Assembly (NCBI GenBank): GCA_004017535.1
Contig: SAJS01000002.1
Span: 434,001 to 498,000 of the forward strand
DNA: 64,000 nucleotides
From: Mesorhizobium sp.
GTDB lineage: Bacteria; Pseudomonadota; Alphaproteobacteria; Rhizobiales; Rhizobiaceae
Direction: 5' to 3'
The notes below the pieces were generated by a model, which saw nothing but the letters and a program-made list of their open reading frames with translations, did no database searches and was not told the DNA's origin. The position numbers were made by a program, and so were the translations under genes. This document shows positions 18,818 to 30,052 of this stretch, in pieces (the first letter of the stretch is position 1; each line of letters opens with the position of its first letter).

Positions 18818-18836
18818 TTTTTCCATTTTAGAAAAA
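18818..18836. promoter_or_regulatory. Putative operator, site 1 (upstream of livG)
   Basis: TTTTTCCATTTTAGAAAAA, a dyad in an otherwise GC-rich region. It matches site 2 at 21902-21920 at 15 of 19 positions, and the outermost pair changes from T-A to A-T so symmetry is kept. Placed in the only sizeable gap of the transporter operon, just downstream of the XRE/cupin regulator gene, which is the obvious candidate ligand. Confidence 0.6.
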
Positions 18837-18866
18837 TTCTTGGACGGAGGGGCCTTGTCGCGTGGA

Positions 18867-19451
18867 TCAGACGCCTGCTCCCGGCGCCAGTCCGTCGCGC
18901 GGCACCGTGTTCGACATCAGCATGATGACGGGCTCGTCGCCGAGCGCGACATAGGCGTGCTGCATCTCGCCGTCGAACAGGATGCTGTCGCCGGGCTGCA
19001 GCACGGTCGGGTCGTAGTGAAGCGTGTGCAGTTGCAGGCTGCCACTCAGCACATGGATGAACTCCTCACCCGAATGGCTGCGCCAGCCGCCGTTTTCCTC
19101 AAAACTTCTGGCGCGCAGCGTGACACGCCAGAAGATATTGGTCTTGTCGCGGAAATCGCTGCACAAGACCTCGAATTCCATGGCGTTGCCTTCATGCAGG
19201 ATGCCGCTGCCGGCGCGCGTGATCGAGCGGCGCGCCTGCGGTCCAGGCTTGGGGCTGAACAGGAATGAGGCCACCGGCACGTGCAGCACGCCGGCGATCA
19301 TCAGCGCGATGTCGACGGTCAGCCTGGCCTTGCCGTTCTCCAGCTTTGACAGCTGCGAAACGGAAAGGCCGGAGCGCTCGCTGAGGTCACGCAAGGTGAT
19401 GTTCTGCTGCTTGCGCGCGTCGCGGATCTTGCTGCCCACATTGCCTTGCAT
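18867..19451 (-). CDS. XRE family transcriptional regulator with a cupin domain
   Basis: A 194-residue regulator: helix-turn-helix at about residues 6-60 (ITLRDLSERSGLSVSQLSKLENGKARLTV) and a C-terminal cupin at about 115-190 (EEFIHVLSGSLQLHTLHY, LQPGDSILFDGEMQHAYVALG) that would sense a small ligand. This architecture is that of PuuR and related repressors of amine catabolism. The start at 19451 (MQGNVGSK) is chosen because the longer frame to 19550 translates the inserted repeat. A weaker dyad is 22 bp upstream, suggesting autoregulation. Confidence 0.9.
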   Translation of the reverse strand: MQGNVGSKIRDARKQQNITLRDLSERSGLSVSQLSKLENGKARLTVDIALMIAGVLHVPVASFLFSPKPGPQARRSITRAGSGILHEGNAMEFEVLCSDFRDKTNIFWRVTLRARSFEENGGWRSHSGEEFIHVLSGSLQLHTLHYDPTVLQPGDSILFDGEMQHAYVALGDEPVIMLMSNTVPRDGLAPGAGV

Positions 19452-19472
19452 CGTCCACGCCCTTGGCTGTCG

Positions 19473-19491
19473 TGTTTCCAATTTGACAAGC
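19473..19491. promoter_or_regulatory. Weak third copy of the putative operator (upstream of the regulator)
   Basis: TGTTTCCAATTTGACAAGC matches site 2 at 13 of 19 positions, including TTTCCA, TTTG and CAA, but the dyad is poorer. It lies 22 bp upstream of the regulator start and directly next to the edge of the 105-bp repeat. It is the natural place for an autoregulatory site. Confidence 0.35.
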
Positions 19492-19492
19492 T

Positions 19493-19597
19493 CTAGAGCA
19501 ATTCCAGGAAAAGTGTGAGCGGTTTTCCGTCCGGAATTGGTTAAAAACAATGAGATAGAGCGGTTCGTCGTTTCCGTGAAACGGTGAAACGCTCTAG
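19493..19597. repeat. Bipartite palindromic repeat, copy 2 (105 bp)
   Basis: The same length and termini (CTAGAGC to GCTCTAG) as the copy at 2049-2153 with a few substitutions, and the same two hairpins. It lies between the amidohydrolase stop (19632) and the regulator start (19451), so it separates two parts of the catabolic locus that run in the same direction. If it ends transcription, the regulator needs its own promoter within about 40 bp. Confidence 0.85.
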
Positions 19598-19631
19598 CGG
19601 CCCGTTATTTGAGCGTCCAGCCTTTAGACGG

Positions 19632-20462
19632 CTATGGCTGATGCGGCCATAGGGACATCGCGACGGTGGCAAAGGCATTTTCAAGAAGGCGGCTGACGCG
19701 TTCGAACGTTTCCGGATCGGCAAGGAGGTCGTTGCGGAGCTCGAGATAGAGGCAGGGCCGGCCCTGCTGCAGCCCATGCCGGTTCAGCGTGTAGCCCACG
19801 GCCTGGCGCCAATCGTACGGTTCATTGTCGCCGATCCTGAAGCCTGCCTCCGTGCCCTGGGTAATGAGCGTGTTCAGCACCGAGTTCACGAAGGGCGACT
19901 GTTCCCGCCACAGCACGCCAATATCGACATTGCGCTTCACCCCGGCCATGACCGGCGTGAAGGAGTGCACCGAGATCAGCGCACGCCTGCCGGCGGCGGC
20001 TTCGACGATCGCCCGTTCGACCGGCGCCCAGGCGACAAGCTTGCGCAACCTCGCATCCGCCGCGTCGACCGCCAGATTGCCTGGCACCGGGATGCCGCCG
20101 AGGTCCGGCCGCATGAAATCCCACGCATCGGCGGGGCGGTTATAGTCGAGGAACAGCCGCGAATAGCGCGCGATCACGGCCGGGGCCCGCAGCGTTCGCG
20201 AGAGCCGCCGCGTCAGCGGATCGACGCCGATGTCGGACGCGAAATGCGTGCCGAGATAGGGCTCCGCCAGGCCAAGATCGCGCCACGGCCCCGGCACGAC
20301 ATTGCCAGCATGCTCCGCGATCAGGAGATAGGGGCTGGCCGCATCCGGCAGCAACCGCTCCATGCCGGCCGCTGCAAGCGCAGCAACGGCCGCATCGCCC
20401 AGCTTTTCAAGTTCCCGCACGACTGGATGCCCTTGGCGCTCAGGCGATGACGGAGCGGACAT
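19632..20462 (-). CDS. N-formylglutamate amidohydrolase family protein
   Basis: A 276-residue protein of the FGase family (PF05013). Family landmarks are LLIAEHAGNVVPGPW near residues 46-60, THFASDIGVDPLTRRLS, RYSRLFLDYNR, and HSFTPVM with the likely zinc ligands His and Glu, and a late CLYLELRNDLL. True FGases cleave N-formylglutamate in histidine breakdown, but no hut gene is nearby. In this locus it may hydrolyse another N-acyl or gamma-glutamyl compound. Its ATG overlaps the aldehyde dehydrogenase end by 23 bp, so the two are coupled. Confidence 0.85.
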   Translation of the reverse strand: MSAPSSPERQGHPVVRELEKLGDAAVAALAAAGMERLLPDAASPYLLIAEHAGNVVPGPWRDLGLAEPYLGTHFASDIGVDPLTRRLSRTLRAPAVIARYSRLFLDYNRPADAWDFMRPDLGGIPVPGNLAVDAADARLRKLVAWAPVERAIVEAAAGRRALISVHSFTPVMAGVKRNVDIGVLWREQSPFVNSVLNTLITQGTEAGFRIGDNEPYDWRQAVGYTLNRHGLQQGRPCLYLELRNDLLADPETFERVSRLLENAFATVAMSLWPHQP

Positions 20463-21849
20463 GGTACGCCTTCGCCGCCGTCGCCTCGATCAGGCCGGCG
20501 CGCCCGTTGGTGCGACCGAGACCGGAATTCTTGATGCCGCCCCAGGGCAGATAGAGGTCGGCGTGGTCGCAGCGGTTGAGATAGACCGTGCCGGCCTCGA
20601 CCTCGTCGAGCAAGGCCACGCCGCGCTCGACATCGCGCGTCCAGATGGAGGCGCTGAGACCGTAGTCGCTGTCGTTCATCAGTCGAATCGCCTCGTCGTC
20701 GCCGCCGACCGCCTGGACGCAGGCCACCGGCCCGAACAGCTCGTCGCGCATGATCTGCATGCTGCGATCGACGCCGGTCAGCACTTCGGGCGCGACATAG
20801 GCGGTTCCGAGGCTTGCCGCCTTGAGCGCGCCATCCCGCGGCATCAGTCGCTTCGCCCCTGCCCGCACCGAGCTTTCGGTGAGGCCGCGGATGGTGTCGG
20901 CCGCAACCGCGCGCACCACCGGGCCGACCATCGGCTTTTCGCCGATCGGATGGCCGATCCCCCATTTCGCCGTCTCGGCGACCAGCGCCTCGACGAAACG
21001 GTCGTGAATCAGGCGATCCACATAGATGCGCTCGACCGAACAGCAGGACTGGCCAGCGTTGGAATAGGTGCCTTCGGCGATCAGCGGAACCGCCGCCTCG
21101 AGGTCGGCGTCGGAACGCACATAGGTCGGATCCTTGCCGCCGAGTTCCAGATGCACCTGGGTGAAGGTGCCGGCGGCGGCCGCGTGCACGCGCCGGCCGC
21201 CATTGACCGAGCCGATGAAGTTGACGGCGTTGAAGAAGCCGGAAGCGATCAGCCGCTCGGCGTCCGGATGGTCAAGATGCAGGCTCTGGAACACGCCTTC
21301 CGGTCCGCCGGCCGCGCGGAAAGCCTCCTCGGCAAGCTCCGCGATCAGCGGCGTCTGCGGCGAATGCTTGAAGATCACCACATTGCCCGCGGCAAGAGGC
21401 GACGTGACCAGGTAGCCGAGCATGGCGGTCGGATAGTTCCAGGCGCAGATCGACAGATGCAGCCCGCCGGCCATCGGCTTGGCGTAGCGGCGGATGTTCT
21501 CATCCGAGGGATACGGCATGTCTGCCAAGGTCTCCGGCGCGGCGCCGGCAAGCAGTTCGCCGATCAGGGCCAGGCGGGGCGTCTCGTCGGCCTGCCACAA
21601 GGGCCTGCCGATCTGCCACGCCACCGCTTCGGCAAGCGGGACAGCGCGCGCCTTCATCTCCTCGCCGAAGCGCAGAAGGATCGCCAGGCGATCGGCCAGC
21701 GGCGTGCGCCGCCAGCCCGGCAACGCCGCGCGAGCCCGGGCGACCGCGGCCTCGATCGCCGCGCCGTCGGCATAGTTTCGCGTGGCGTAGATCGAGCCGT
21801 CGATAGGAGAGGTCACCGAGAAGGTCGGCGCGCCGGAATGCAGGTTCAT
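20440..21849 (-). CDS. Aldehyde dehydrogenase family protein
   Basis: A 469-residue NAD(P)-dependent aldehyde dehydrogenase. The oxyanion Asn is N138 (AWNYP), the general base is E235 (LELGGKDP), and the nucleophile is C269 in SNAGQSCCSVERIYVD. The ends match the family (PWGGIKNSGLGRTNG). It would oxidise an aldehyde to an acid. The start at 21849 (MNLHSG) follows a GGATTTCAAGACC leader; the frame continues 23 codons through the AT-rich promoter region, which is unlikely to be coding. First gene of its operon; the dyad at 21902-21920 is about 53 bp upstream. Confidence 0.92.
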   Translation of the reverse strand: MNLHSGAPTFSVTSPIDGSIYATRNYADGAAIEAAVARARAALPGWRRTPLADRLAILLRFGEEMKARAVPLAEAVAWQIGRPLWQADETPRLALIGELLAGAAPETLADMPYPSDENIRRYAKPMAGGLHLSICAWNYPTAMLGYLVTSPLAAGNVVIFKHSPQTPLIAELAEEAFRAAGGPEGVFQSLHLDHPDAERLIASGFFNAVNFIGSVNGGRRVHAAAAGTFTQVHLELGGKDPTYVRSDADLEAAVPLIAEGTYSNAGQSCCSVERIYVDRLIHDRFVEALVAETAKWGIGHPIGEKPMVGPVVRAVAADTIRGLTESSVRAGAKRLMPRDGALKAASLGTAYVAPEVLTGVDRSMQIMRDELFGPVACVQAVGGDDEAIRLMNDSDYGLSASIWTRDVERGVALLDEVEAGTVYLNRCDHADLYLPWGGIKNSGLGRTNGRAGLIEATAAKAYHVRSVIA

Positions 21850-21901
21850 GGTCTTGAAATCCACCCAAAGGAAAGCCGTCCAATCGCGGCACGATATCAA
21901 G

Positions 21902-21920
21902 ATTTTCCATTTTGGCAAAT
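21902..21920. promoter_or_regulatory. Putative operator, site 2 (between aldehyde dehydrogenase and SDR genes)
   Basis: ATTTTCCATTTTGGCAAAT, an AT-rich dyad in the 157-bp divergent promoter region. It matches site 1 at 18818-18836 at 15 of 19 positions with a compensating change at the ends. It could control both divergent genes. Confidence 0.6.
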
Positions 21921-22006
21921 TTTTTCGAATACGGCTTGATGGATTTTTTGTCGACCCCTATTGTCCCGCCATCGCGCCTTGGCGCCAACACCAAGAGGGG
22001 TGACGA

Positions 22007-22765
22007 ATGGTTGTCTTTGATTTCACCGGCAGGCATGCGGTTGTGGCTGGTGCCGGCGGCGGCATGGGCGAGGCCATCGCGCTTGCACTGCTCGAGGCCG
22101 GCGCCTCCGTTACCGCCATCGACGTGAAAACACGTCCGGCCTCGCTTGCCGGTTATGATGATCGCCTGACCTTCGCGCAGGGCGACCTGACCGACGCCGC
22201 TTTCGTCGAACAGGTCATCGGCGCCGCCGGCCGCGAGCGCGGCGGCATCGACTATCTCGCCAATGTCGCCGGCGTCCTATGGTTCGGCCGCGACAAGTCG
22301 GCGCTGGATATGGATCTCGGCGTCTGGGACGACGTCTTCAAGATCAATCTGAAATCCTTCGTGCACACGGCGCGCGCGGTCGTTCCCCATATGCGCGCCG
22401 GCAGGCGTGGCGGCGCCATGGTGCATTTCTCGACCATCCAGTGGTATCGCGGCGACCCGAACCCGCAGGACGCCTATCAGGCCTCGAAGGCCGGCGTGTG
22501 TGCGCTGTCCAAGTCGCTCGCCATGCAGCTTGCGGGCGAGCGCATCCGTTCGAACGCGATCTGCCCCGGCATGGCGCTGACGCCGCTGCAGGCGCGCTGG
22601 GACACCGAGGAAAAACGCGCCGCCGTTGCGAACTATGCGCCGCTTGGCCGCATCGGCACGCCGCAGGACATGGCCAATGCCGCGCTCTTCCTGCTCTCCG
22701 ACGCCGCGAGCTACATCACCGGCATCGAGCTCGCCGTCGACGGCGGCCTCTTGATGCGGATGTAA
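22007..22765 (+). CDS. SDR family oxidoreductase
   Basis: A 252-residue classical short-chain dehydrogenase. The cofactor loop is VAGAGGGMGEAIALAL (residues 13-28), the structural motif is NVAG, the catalytic Ser is in HFSTIQ, and the Tyr-Lys pair is in AYQASKAG. The C-terminus has the SYITGIELAVDGGL pattern. AGAGGGG is 6 nt before the ATG. It diverges from the aldehyde dehydrogenase operon and shares its promoter region, which suggests that it makes the aldehyde from an alcohol, or otherwise acts in the same pathway. Confidence 0.9.
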   Translation: MVVFDFTGRHAVVAGAGGGMGEAIALALLEAGASVTAIDVKTRPASLAGYDDRLTFAQGDLTDAAFVEQVIGAAGRERGGIDYLANVAGVLWFGRDKSALDMDLGVWDDVFKINLKSFVHTARAVVPHMRAGRRGGAMVHFSTIQWYRGDPNPQDAYQASKAGVCALSKSLAMQLAGERIRSNAICPGMALTPLQARWDTEEKRAAVANYAPLGRIGTPQDMANAALFLLSDAASYITGIELAVDGGLLMRM

Positions 22766-22767
22766 GC

Positions 22768-22796
22768 CCTGGCGACCGCCGAACGGCGGCGTCAGG
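22768..22796. terminator. Hairpin between convergent genes
   Basis: CCTGGCGACCGCCG and CGGCGGCGTCAGG pair around AA, with one mismatch. There is no T tract on either strand. It overlaps the DUF2461 stop. Its placement between convergent stops favours a bidirectional terminator. Confidence 0.45.
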
Positions 22797-23483
22797 CAGC
22801 AGCGGCCGTCCCCTGGATCACCCTGCCCCAATCGAGCAGTGGCTTGGCGCGAAGCGTGAAGTCGACGAGATCGTCGACCAGCGCCGGTGAATGGATCGTC
22901 GCCGGATCGATGTCGTGCCGGACCACGAAATGCCGGCTGCGCACCGCCTGGGCGAGATCTTCCTCGCCGACGTCCTCGAAGCCGCGCGGCGCGCGCTTCA
23001 GACGATCTTCCGCATCGAGTTCCAGCCCGGCCTTCTTGAGCGACGAGACCATGGCGCGGAACGCTGCCGGCTTGGTCACGATCGCCTTGCGCATCGCCTG
23101 CAGCAGTTCGGGCGTCGGCTGCCACCAGGCAACGCCGGCAAAGCAGCGCTCGAGCCCGATGTGCACATAGAAGACGCCCTGCTCCATCTTGGTGCCGTCC
23201 GGCGACAGGATCGCTGAGAGATGCCGGTTATAGGGCCGCTTGTCCTTGGAGAAACGCACGTCGCGATTGATGCGAAACAGCGACCTCTTGCGGTCGCCGC
23301 GCAGCCCGAGCTTGGCTGCTTCGAAGCGCGTGGTGAGCGTCTCGACCAGATCGCAGAACGGTTCGTGCAGCTCGCTCTCATAAAGGGCGCGGTTCTCCTG
23401 GAACCATTCCCGGCTCTGATGGAAATCGAGCGCCTTCAGGAATGGAATGGCTTTCTGCCCAAATCCCTTGAACGCGCCAGTCA

Positions 23484-23484
<1 letters not shown>
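22792..23484 (-). CDS. DUF2461 domain-containing protein
   Basis: A 230-residue protein of the DUF2461 (TIGR02453) family: LDFHQSREWFQENRALYE at the start, RINRDVRFSKDKRPYNRHLSA and FYVHIG in the middle. The biochemical function of the family is not known. Its ATG overlaps the ligA stop by one base (TGATG), so it is translated with ligA. No signal peptide. Confidence 0.88.
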
Positions 23485-25721
<2,237 letters not shown>

Positions 25722-25837
25722 CTATAAATCAGGATTCGTCGGCATGAAGTCGGCTTGCGCAAAAATCATTCTCGAACAGCGGGATGCAGCCATCTGCTGA
25801 CTCGGCCTGCAAGGCCGGAGAATCAAACTCCAAGGAT

Positions 25838-25972
25838 GTGCTGAGATTCAGGTCAGGCCGAGTCGGGAAGGGTGGTTTTCCGAGAACCGGCGCGGAGCGT
25901 ACTTGAGCCAGGTGAGCACCGGAAGCGCAGGAAACCGCCGTTCGCAGACCGGCCTCACCTGAATATCAGCAC
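25838..25972. repeat. RIME-like mosaic element, copy A (135 bp)
   Basis: The ends are inverted copies: it starts GTGCTGAGATTCAGG and ends CCTGAATATCAGCAC, with about 23 bp of near-complementarity. The interior contains CCGAGAACCGG and CACCGGAAGCGCAGGAA. A related 163-bp element lies at 35268-35430. The form fits the rhizobial intergenic mosaic elements (RIME), by memory. It lies between recN and ligA, ending 4 bp from the recN stop. Confidence 0.75.
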
Positions 25973-25975
25973 AGC

Positions 25976-27649
25976 CTAAGCGGCGGCCGTATTCTCGCGC
26001 AGCAGCCGCTCCGCAGCGGCGCGCGCTTCGTCGGTGATGACGGCGCCGGCCAGCATACGCGCGATCTCCTCCTGGCGCGCGGCGCGGTCCATTTCGGCGA
26101 TGCCGGTGGCGACACGGTCCTTGCCGCCGGATTTGGAGATCAGGAAATGCGTGGCCGCGCGTGCCGCGACCTGCGGCGCATGCGTGACGGAAAGCACCTG
26201 CACGCGCTTTGACAGCCGCGCCAGCCGCTGGCCGATGGCGTCGGCCACGGCGCCGCCGACGCCGGTGTCGATTTCGTCGAAGACCAGGGTCGGCGCCGAG
26301 CCGCGATCGGCGAGCGCCACCTTCAGCGCCAGGAGAAAGCGCGACAGCTCGCCGCCGGAGGCGACCTTCATCATCGGCCCCGGCCTGGTGCCAGGATTGG
26401 TGCGCACCCAGAACTCAACCTGGTCGATGCCTTCTTCCATGCGGCTTTCGGCGTCGCTTTCCATCTCGACGATGAACTCGGCCCGTTCGAGCTTCAGCGC
26501 CGGCAATTCGGCCATCACCGCCTTGGCCAGGCCCGATGCCGCCGCCTGGCGCAGGGAGGAAAGCTGCGCTGCCGAAATATCGTACGCCTCGCGCGCCGCG
26601 GCGGCCTGCTTTTCCAGCGCGTGCAGCCGCTCCTCGCCGGCATCGAGATCGGCAAGATCGGCCACCATCGTATCGCGCAGCTGTGCCAGATCGTCGACCG
26701 CGACACTATGCTTGCGCGAAGCGGCGCGCAGCGCAAACAGGCGCTCCTCCGCCTTCTCCAGGCGCTGCGGATCATATTCGGTGGCGCGAAGCGCAGCTTC
26801 CACGCCGGACTGTGCCGCATCGAGCGAGATCATCGCCTCGTCCAGCGATTTCACCACGTCGTCGAGCAGGCCCGGCGCTTCACCCGCCTTGCGCTGCAGC
26901 CGGCGCAACAGGCTGGCAAGCTGCGGCAGCGGCGAGGACGGCCCCGACAGCACATCCTGCGCGTCATGGATTTCGGCGGCGATCTTCTCGACCCGCATCA
27001 TCTGCGCGCGCAGCTCTGCAAGTTCCGTCTCCTCGCCCGGCTGCGGATCGAGCTTCGCGAGCTCGGCGACCGAAGCGCGCAGATAATCGGCCTCGCGCGC
27101 CGCCGCCTCAACCTTTGCGCGATGCCGGGAAAGCTCCTGCTCGCAGTTTCGCCAGTAGCGCCAGGCTTCGCCCGTGCCGCGCACGGCGCCCAGATGCCCG
27201 CCGAAACTGTCCAGCAATTCGCGATGCGCGCCGGGATCGACGAGCGCGCGCTCGTCATGCTGGCCGTGGATCTCGACCAGCGCGCGGCCGACATCGCGCA
27301 TCAGCGTGACGCTGGACGGCTGGTCGTTGACGAAGACGCGGGTGCGGCCGTCACCGGTCTGCACGCGGCGCAGGATGATATCGCCATCATCCTCGATGTC
27401 GTTTTCGGCAAGCAGCGCGCGGGCCGGATGGTTGCGCGGCACGTCGAACACCGCGATGACCTGGCCTTGCGCGGCGCCATGGCGCACGAGCGAGGCGTCG
27501 CCGCGCGCGCCGAGCGCGAGCGACAAGGCATCGAGCAGGATGGATTTGCCGGCGCCGGTTTCGCCGGTCAGCACCGAAAGCCCGGGCAGGAAGTCGATGT
27601 CCAGCTTCTCGATCAGGACGATATCGCGGATCGACAGTCTGGACAGCAT
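25976..27649 (-). CDS. recN: DNA repair protein RecN
   Basis: A 557-residue SMC-like ATPase. Walker A is GETGAGKS (residues 29-36), a coiled-coil middle runs from about 160 to 370, and the ABC signature (MKVASGGELSRFLLALK) and Walker B (TLVFDEIDTGVGG) are at the C-terminal side. It acts in double-strand break repair. The start at 27649 (MLSRLSI) gives the family N-terminus; 16 more open codons upstream overlap the bamD end. It follows bamD by 8 bp, the usual arrangement in Rhizobiales. Confidence 0.96.
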   Translation of the reverse strand: MLSRLSIRDIVLIEKLDIDFLPGLSVLTGETGAGKSILLDALSLALGARGDASLVRHGAAQGQVIAVFDVPRNHPARALLAENDIEDDGDIILRRVQTGDGRTRVFVNDQPSSVTLMRDVGRALVEIHGQHDERALVDPGAHRELLDSFGGHLGAVRGTGEAWRYWRNCEQELSRHRAKVEAAAREADYLRASVAELAKLDPQPGEETELAELRAQMMRVEKIAAEIHDAQDVLSGPSSPLPQLASLLRRLQRKAGEAPGLLDDVVKSLDEAMISLDAAQSGVEAALRATEYDPQRLEKAEERLFALRAASRKHSVAVDDLAQLRDTMVADLADLDAGEERLHALEKQAAAAREAYDISAAQLSSLRQAAASGLAKAVMAELPALKLERAEFIVEMESDAESRMEEGIDQVEFWVRTNPGTRPGPMMKVASGGELSRFLLALKVALADRGSAPTLVFDEIDTGVGGAVADAIGQRLARLSKRVQVLSVTHAPQVAARAATHFLISKSGGKDRVATGIAEMDRAARQEEIARMLAGAVITDEARAAAERLLRENTAAA

Positions 27650-27657
27650 CGCAAGCT

Positions 27658-28527
27658 TCAGGCGCCGGTGATCAGCTTCCCGGCCTTGGAGATCCACGAT
27701 CCGGCATTCTCGCGCGGCTCAAGCCCGTTGCTCTGCAGGAGCTTGTAGGAATCCTTGTACCACTGGCTGTCCGGATAATTGGTGCCGAGCACCGCCGCGG
27801 CCGTCTGCGCTTCCGAGGTCAGACCCATCGCATAATAGGACTCTGTCAGGCGCGCGAGCGCCTCCTCGACATGGCGGGTGTTGGAATAGTTCTCGACCAC
27901 GGTGCGGAAGCGCTTCACGGCGGCGATGTATTCGCGGCGCTCGAGATAATAGCGGCCGACCTGCATCTCCTTGCCGGCAAGCTGGTCGTTGGCGAAGCGG
28001 ATCTTGTCCTTGGCGTCGGCGACATATTCGGAGTTCGGCCAGCGCGTCACCAGATCCTGCATGGTCTGGATGGTCTGGCGGGCCTCCTTCTGATCCTGGG
28101 TGACGTCCTTGATCTGCCGGTAGTAGCTCAAGCCGATGATGTATTGGGCGTAGGCAGCGTCGTCGGTCGACGGATAAAGCGTCAGATAGCGCTTCGCGGT
28201 GCCGATCGCTTCGTCATAGTTGCCGGCGCGATAGTCGGCGAAAGCCCCCATCACCATCGATTTGCGGGCGAATTCCGAATAGGGGTGCTGGCGGTCGACC
28301 GCGTCGAACTTCTTGCTCGCCTCGTCAAGGCGGCCGGCATTCATATTGGCCAGGCCCTGGTTGTAGAGGACGTCGGCCGGCTCGGTCTGATCGACATAGG
28401 TCGCCAGGTTGACGTCCTTCTCGGAGGACATGCAGGCCGAAAGAACAAGCGCGGGAGCAACCACCGACAGCGCCAGCAAAACACCCCGACGCGGCGTTAC
28501 CGATTGACCAACTCGCGAAAAAAACAT
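27658..28527 (-). CDS. bamD: Outer membrane assembly lipoprotein BamD
   Basis: A 289-residue lipoprotein. The signal peptide ends in the lipobox LSAC with Cys32. TPR repeats follow ([40 protein letters not shown] and later units). BamD is an essential part of the Bam complex that folds outer membrane beta-barrels. The start at 28527 (MFFSRVGQ) is preferred; the frame is open 16 codons further. Located between lpxC and recN. Confidence 0.95.
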   Translation of the reverse strand: MFFSRVGQSVTPRRGVLLALSVVAPALVLSACMSSEKDVNLATYVDQTEPADVLYNQGLANMNAGRLDEASKKFDAVDRQHPYSEFARKSMVMGAFADYRAGNYDEAIGTAKRYLTLYPSTDDAAYAQYIIGLSYYRQIKDVTQDQKEARQTIQTMQDLVTRWPNSEYVADAKDKIRFANDQLAGKEMQVGRYYLERREYIAAVKRFRTVVENYSNTRHVEEALARLTESYYAMGLTSEAQTAAAVLGTNYPDSQWYKDSYKLLQSNGLEPRENAGSWISKAGKLITGA

Positions 28528-28727
28528 GTTTGGATTCCGCCCCTTCGGCGTCGTTTCGGTCCGGGCCGAAGCCATAAACCATTATCCCCTTGCCCGGCAA
28601 CGCTATGTCCGGCCAATCGCACATTTTTGTGGCGGCTTGGCGCTGCGACCGAGGTTGTGCAATTTCAGCGATTCGTGATGCAATCGCGCAACACAACCTG
28701 ACTATAACGTCAGAAAACGGTTAAAAA

Positions 28728-29675
28728 TCAGATCACCCAGGGTGCGTAGACCGGCCGGCTGACGGCGATCATCTCGGCGACGCGGCCACGCTCCCGGCGC
28801 CGGGTCTCGACGATCTCGAAGGCCGTGTGGTCGGAAAGCAGCCGGCGCAACGCGGACGCGTTCATCCGGTGGCCGCCGCGATAGGAGCGGAAACAGCCGA
28901 TGAAGCGCGCGCCGGCCAGCGCCAGATCGCCCATCGCATCGAGCGTCTTGTGGCGGGCGAACTCATTGGGATAGCGCAACCCGCCGACATTGATGACGCG
29001 GTTGTCGTCGCCGATAACCAGCGAGTTTTCGAGCGACGAGCCGAGCGCGTAGCCGGCGGCCCAAAGCCTCTCGACGTCCTTCATGAAGCCGAAGGTGCGG
29101 GCACGACCAATGTCGCGGCGGAAGATGTCGGGGTTGATGTCGGAGGCGAATTGCTGACGGCCGATCGCCGGGCTCTCGAAATCGATCTCGACCTCGAACC
29201 GCGTGCCGTCATAGGGACGGAATTCCGCCCAGGACGCGCCGGCTTCCACGCGCACCGGCTTGACGACGCGGATATAGCGGCGCTTCACCGCCAGCGTCTC
29301 GATACCCGCCTGGTCGAAGGCTTCGACGAACGCCATGGCGCTGCCGTCGAGAATGGGAACCTCCGAGCCGTCGATCTCGATGATGAGATTGTCGATGCCG
29401 AGGCCGAACACCGTCGCCATCAGATGCTCGACGGTGCCGATATGCGCGCCGGCCGGATCGCCGAGCATGGTGCAAAGATCGGTGGCGCCGACTTCCGCGA
29501 CCAGGGCACGGAGCTCACGGGTTTCGCCGCCGTTCGAAAGATGGAAGACGATGCCTGTATCGGCGTCGGCCGGCAGGAAATGAACGGTGACGGTCTTGCC
29601 GCTATGGACGCCGATGCCAGTCAGCGTCGCGCGCGATTTCACTGTCGTCTGATAGTCGTGCAAGAGTAACCCCAT
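28728..29675 (-). CDS. lpxC: UDP-3-O-acyl-N-acetylglucosamine deacetylase
   Basis: A 315-residue zinc deacetylase, the committed step of lipid A synthesis. Zinc ligands are H84 (TVEHLMA), H242 and D246 (RHKTLDAMGD), and the catalytic His is H269 (RGGHRMN). The start at 29675 (MGLLLHDYQ) gives the normal N-terminus; nine upstream codons are open but without a site. It follows ftsZ across a strong terminator, so it has its own promoter. Confidence 0.96.
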   Translation of the reverse strand: MGLLLHDYQTTVKSRATLTGIGVHSGKTVTVHFLPADADTGIVFHLSNGGETRELRALVAEVGATDLCTMLGDPAGAHIGTVEHLMATVFGLGIDNLIIEIDGSEVPILDGSAMAFVEAFDQAGIETLAVKRRYIRVVKPVRVEAGASWAEFRPYDGTRFEVEIDFESPAIGRQQFASDINPDIFRRDIGRARTFGFMKDVERLWAAGYALGSSLENSLVIGDDNRVINVGGLRYPNEFARHKTLDAMGDLALAGARFIGCFRSYRGGHRMNASALRRLLSDHTAFEIVETRRRERGRVAEMIAVSRPVYAPWVI

Positions 29676-29949
29676 ACGCCCAAAATGCCTGCGTCCGCTC
29701 AATCGGCCTTGGGTATCTTGCAGCCAGGTGAACGATCTGGCGCTCGCATGGAATGCGGCAAAATAAGCAAGAGCACGCGGCTCTGTGTGATCGGCAGGCA
29801 GGGCTACTCCCCGAATCCCGGCAAACCGACTTTAGTCCGTGGCGAAGATAATGGCCCGCCCTGGAGACTCCAAATCACGGTTTCTTACCCCGTGTAACCA
29901 CGGGATTGCGTCAGAAACAGCTGATAAGACATTGTTTTTCATGAATTTT
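29676..29949. other. lpxC upstream region
   Basis: No gene is supported; a 70-codon plus-strand frame lacks a ribosome-binding site and family match. This stretch must carry the lpxC promoter on the minus strand, but I see no clear -35/-10 pair. A small GTAACCACGGG/CCCCGTG inverted repeat occurs near 29890-29904. Confidence 0.35.
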
Positions 29950-29987
29950 ACAAAAACAACAGGCAGACGATTTCCCGTCTGCCTGTT
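29950..29987 (-). terminator. Rho-independent terminator of ftsZ
   Basis: A perfect 12-bp stem (29976-29987 with 29958-29969, AACAGGCAGACG and its complement) around a 6-nt loop, followed on the minus strand by TGTTTTTG. It is 66 bp after the ftsZ stop and closes the long dcw transcript. Confidence 0.85.
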
Positions 29988-30052
29988 AACAACCGTTATA
30001 TATCGCTAACGATCAGCCGTACCGTATCGAGATTGGCTGTCCACCGTATCGC

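Noticed and set aside
17136..19268. A 710-codon plus-strand open frame opposite the transporter genes
   Set aside because: It is antisense to the binding-protein, livG and regulator genes, has no family likeness and is a product of high GC at third positions.
19452..19550. A longer N-terminus for the XRE regulator
   Set aside because: The extra 33 residues translate the 105-bp repeat; similar peptides appear in frames over the other copies, so this is not protein sequence.
29685..29897. A 70-codon frame upstream of lpxC
   Set aside because: No ribosome-binding site, no family likeness and it occupies the lpxC promoter region.
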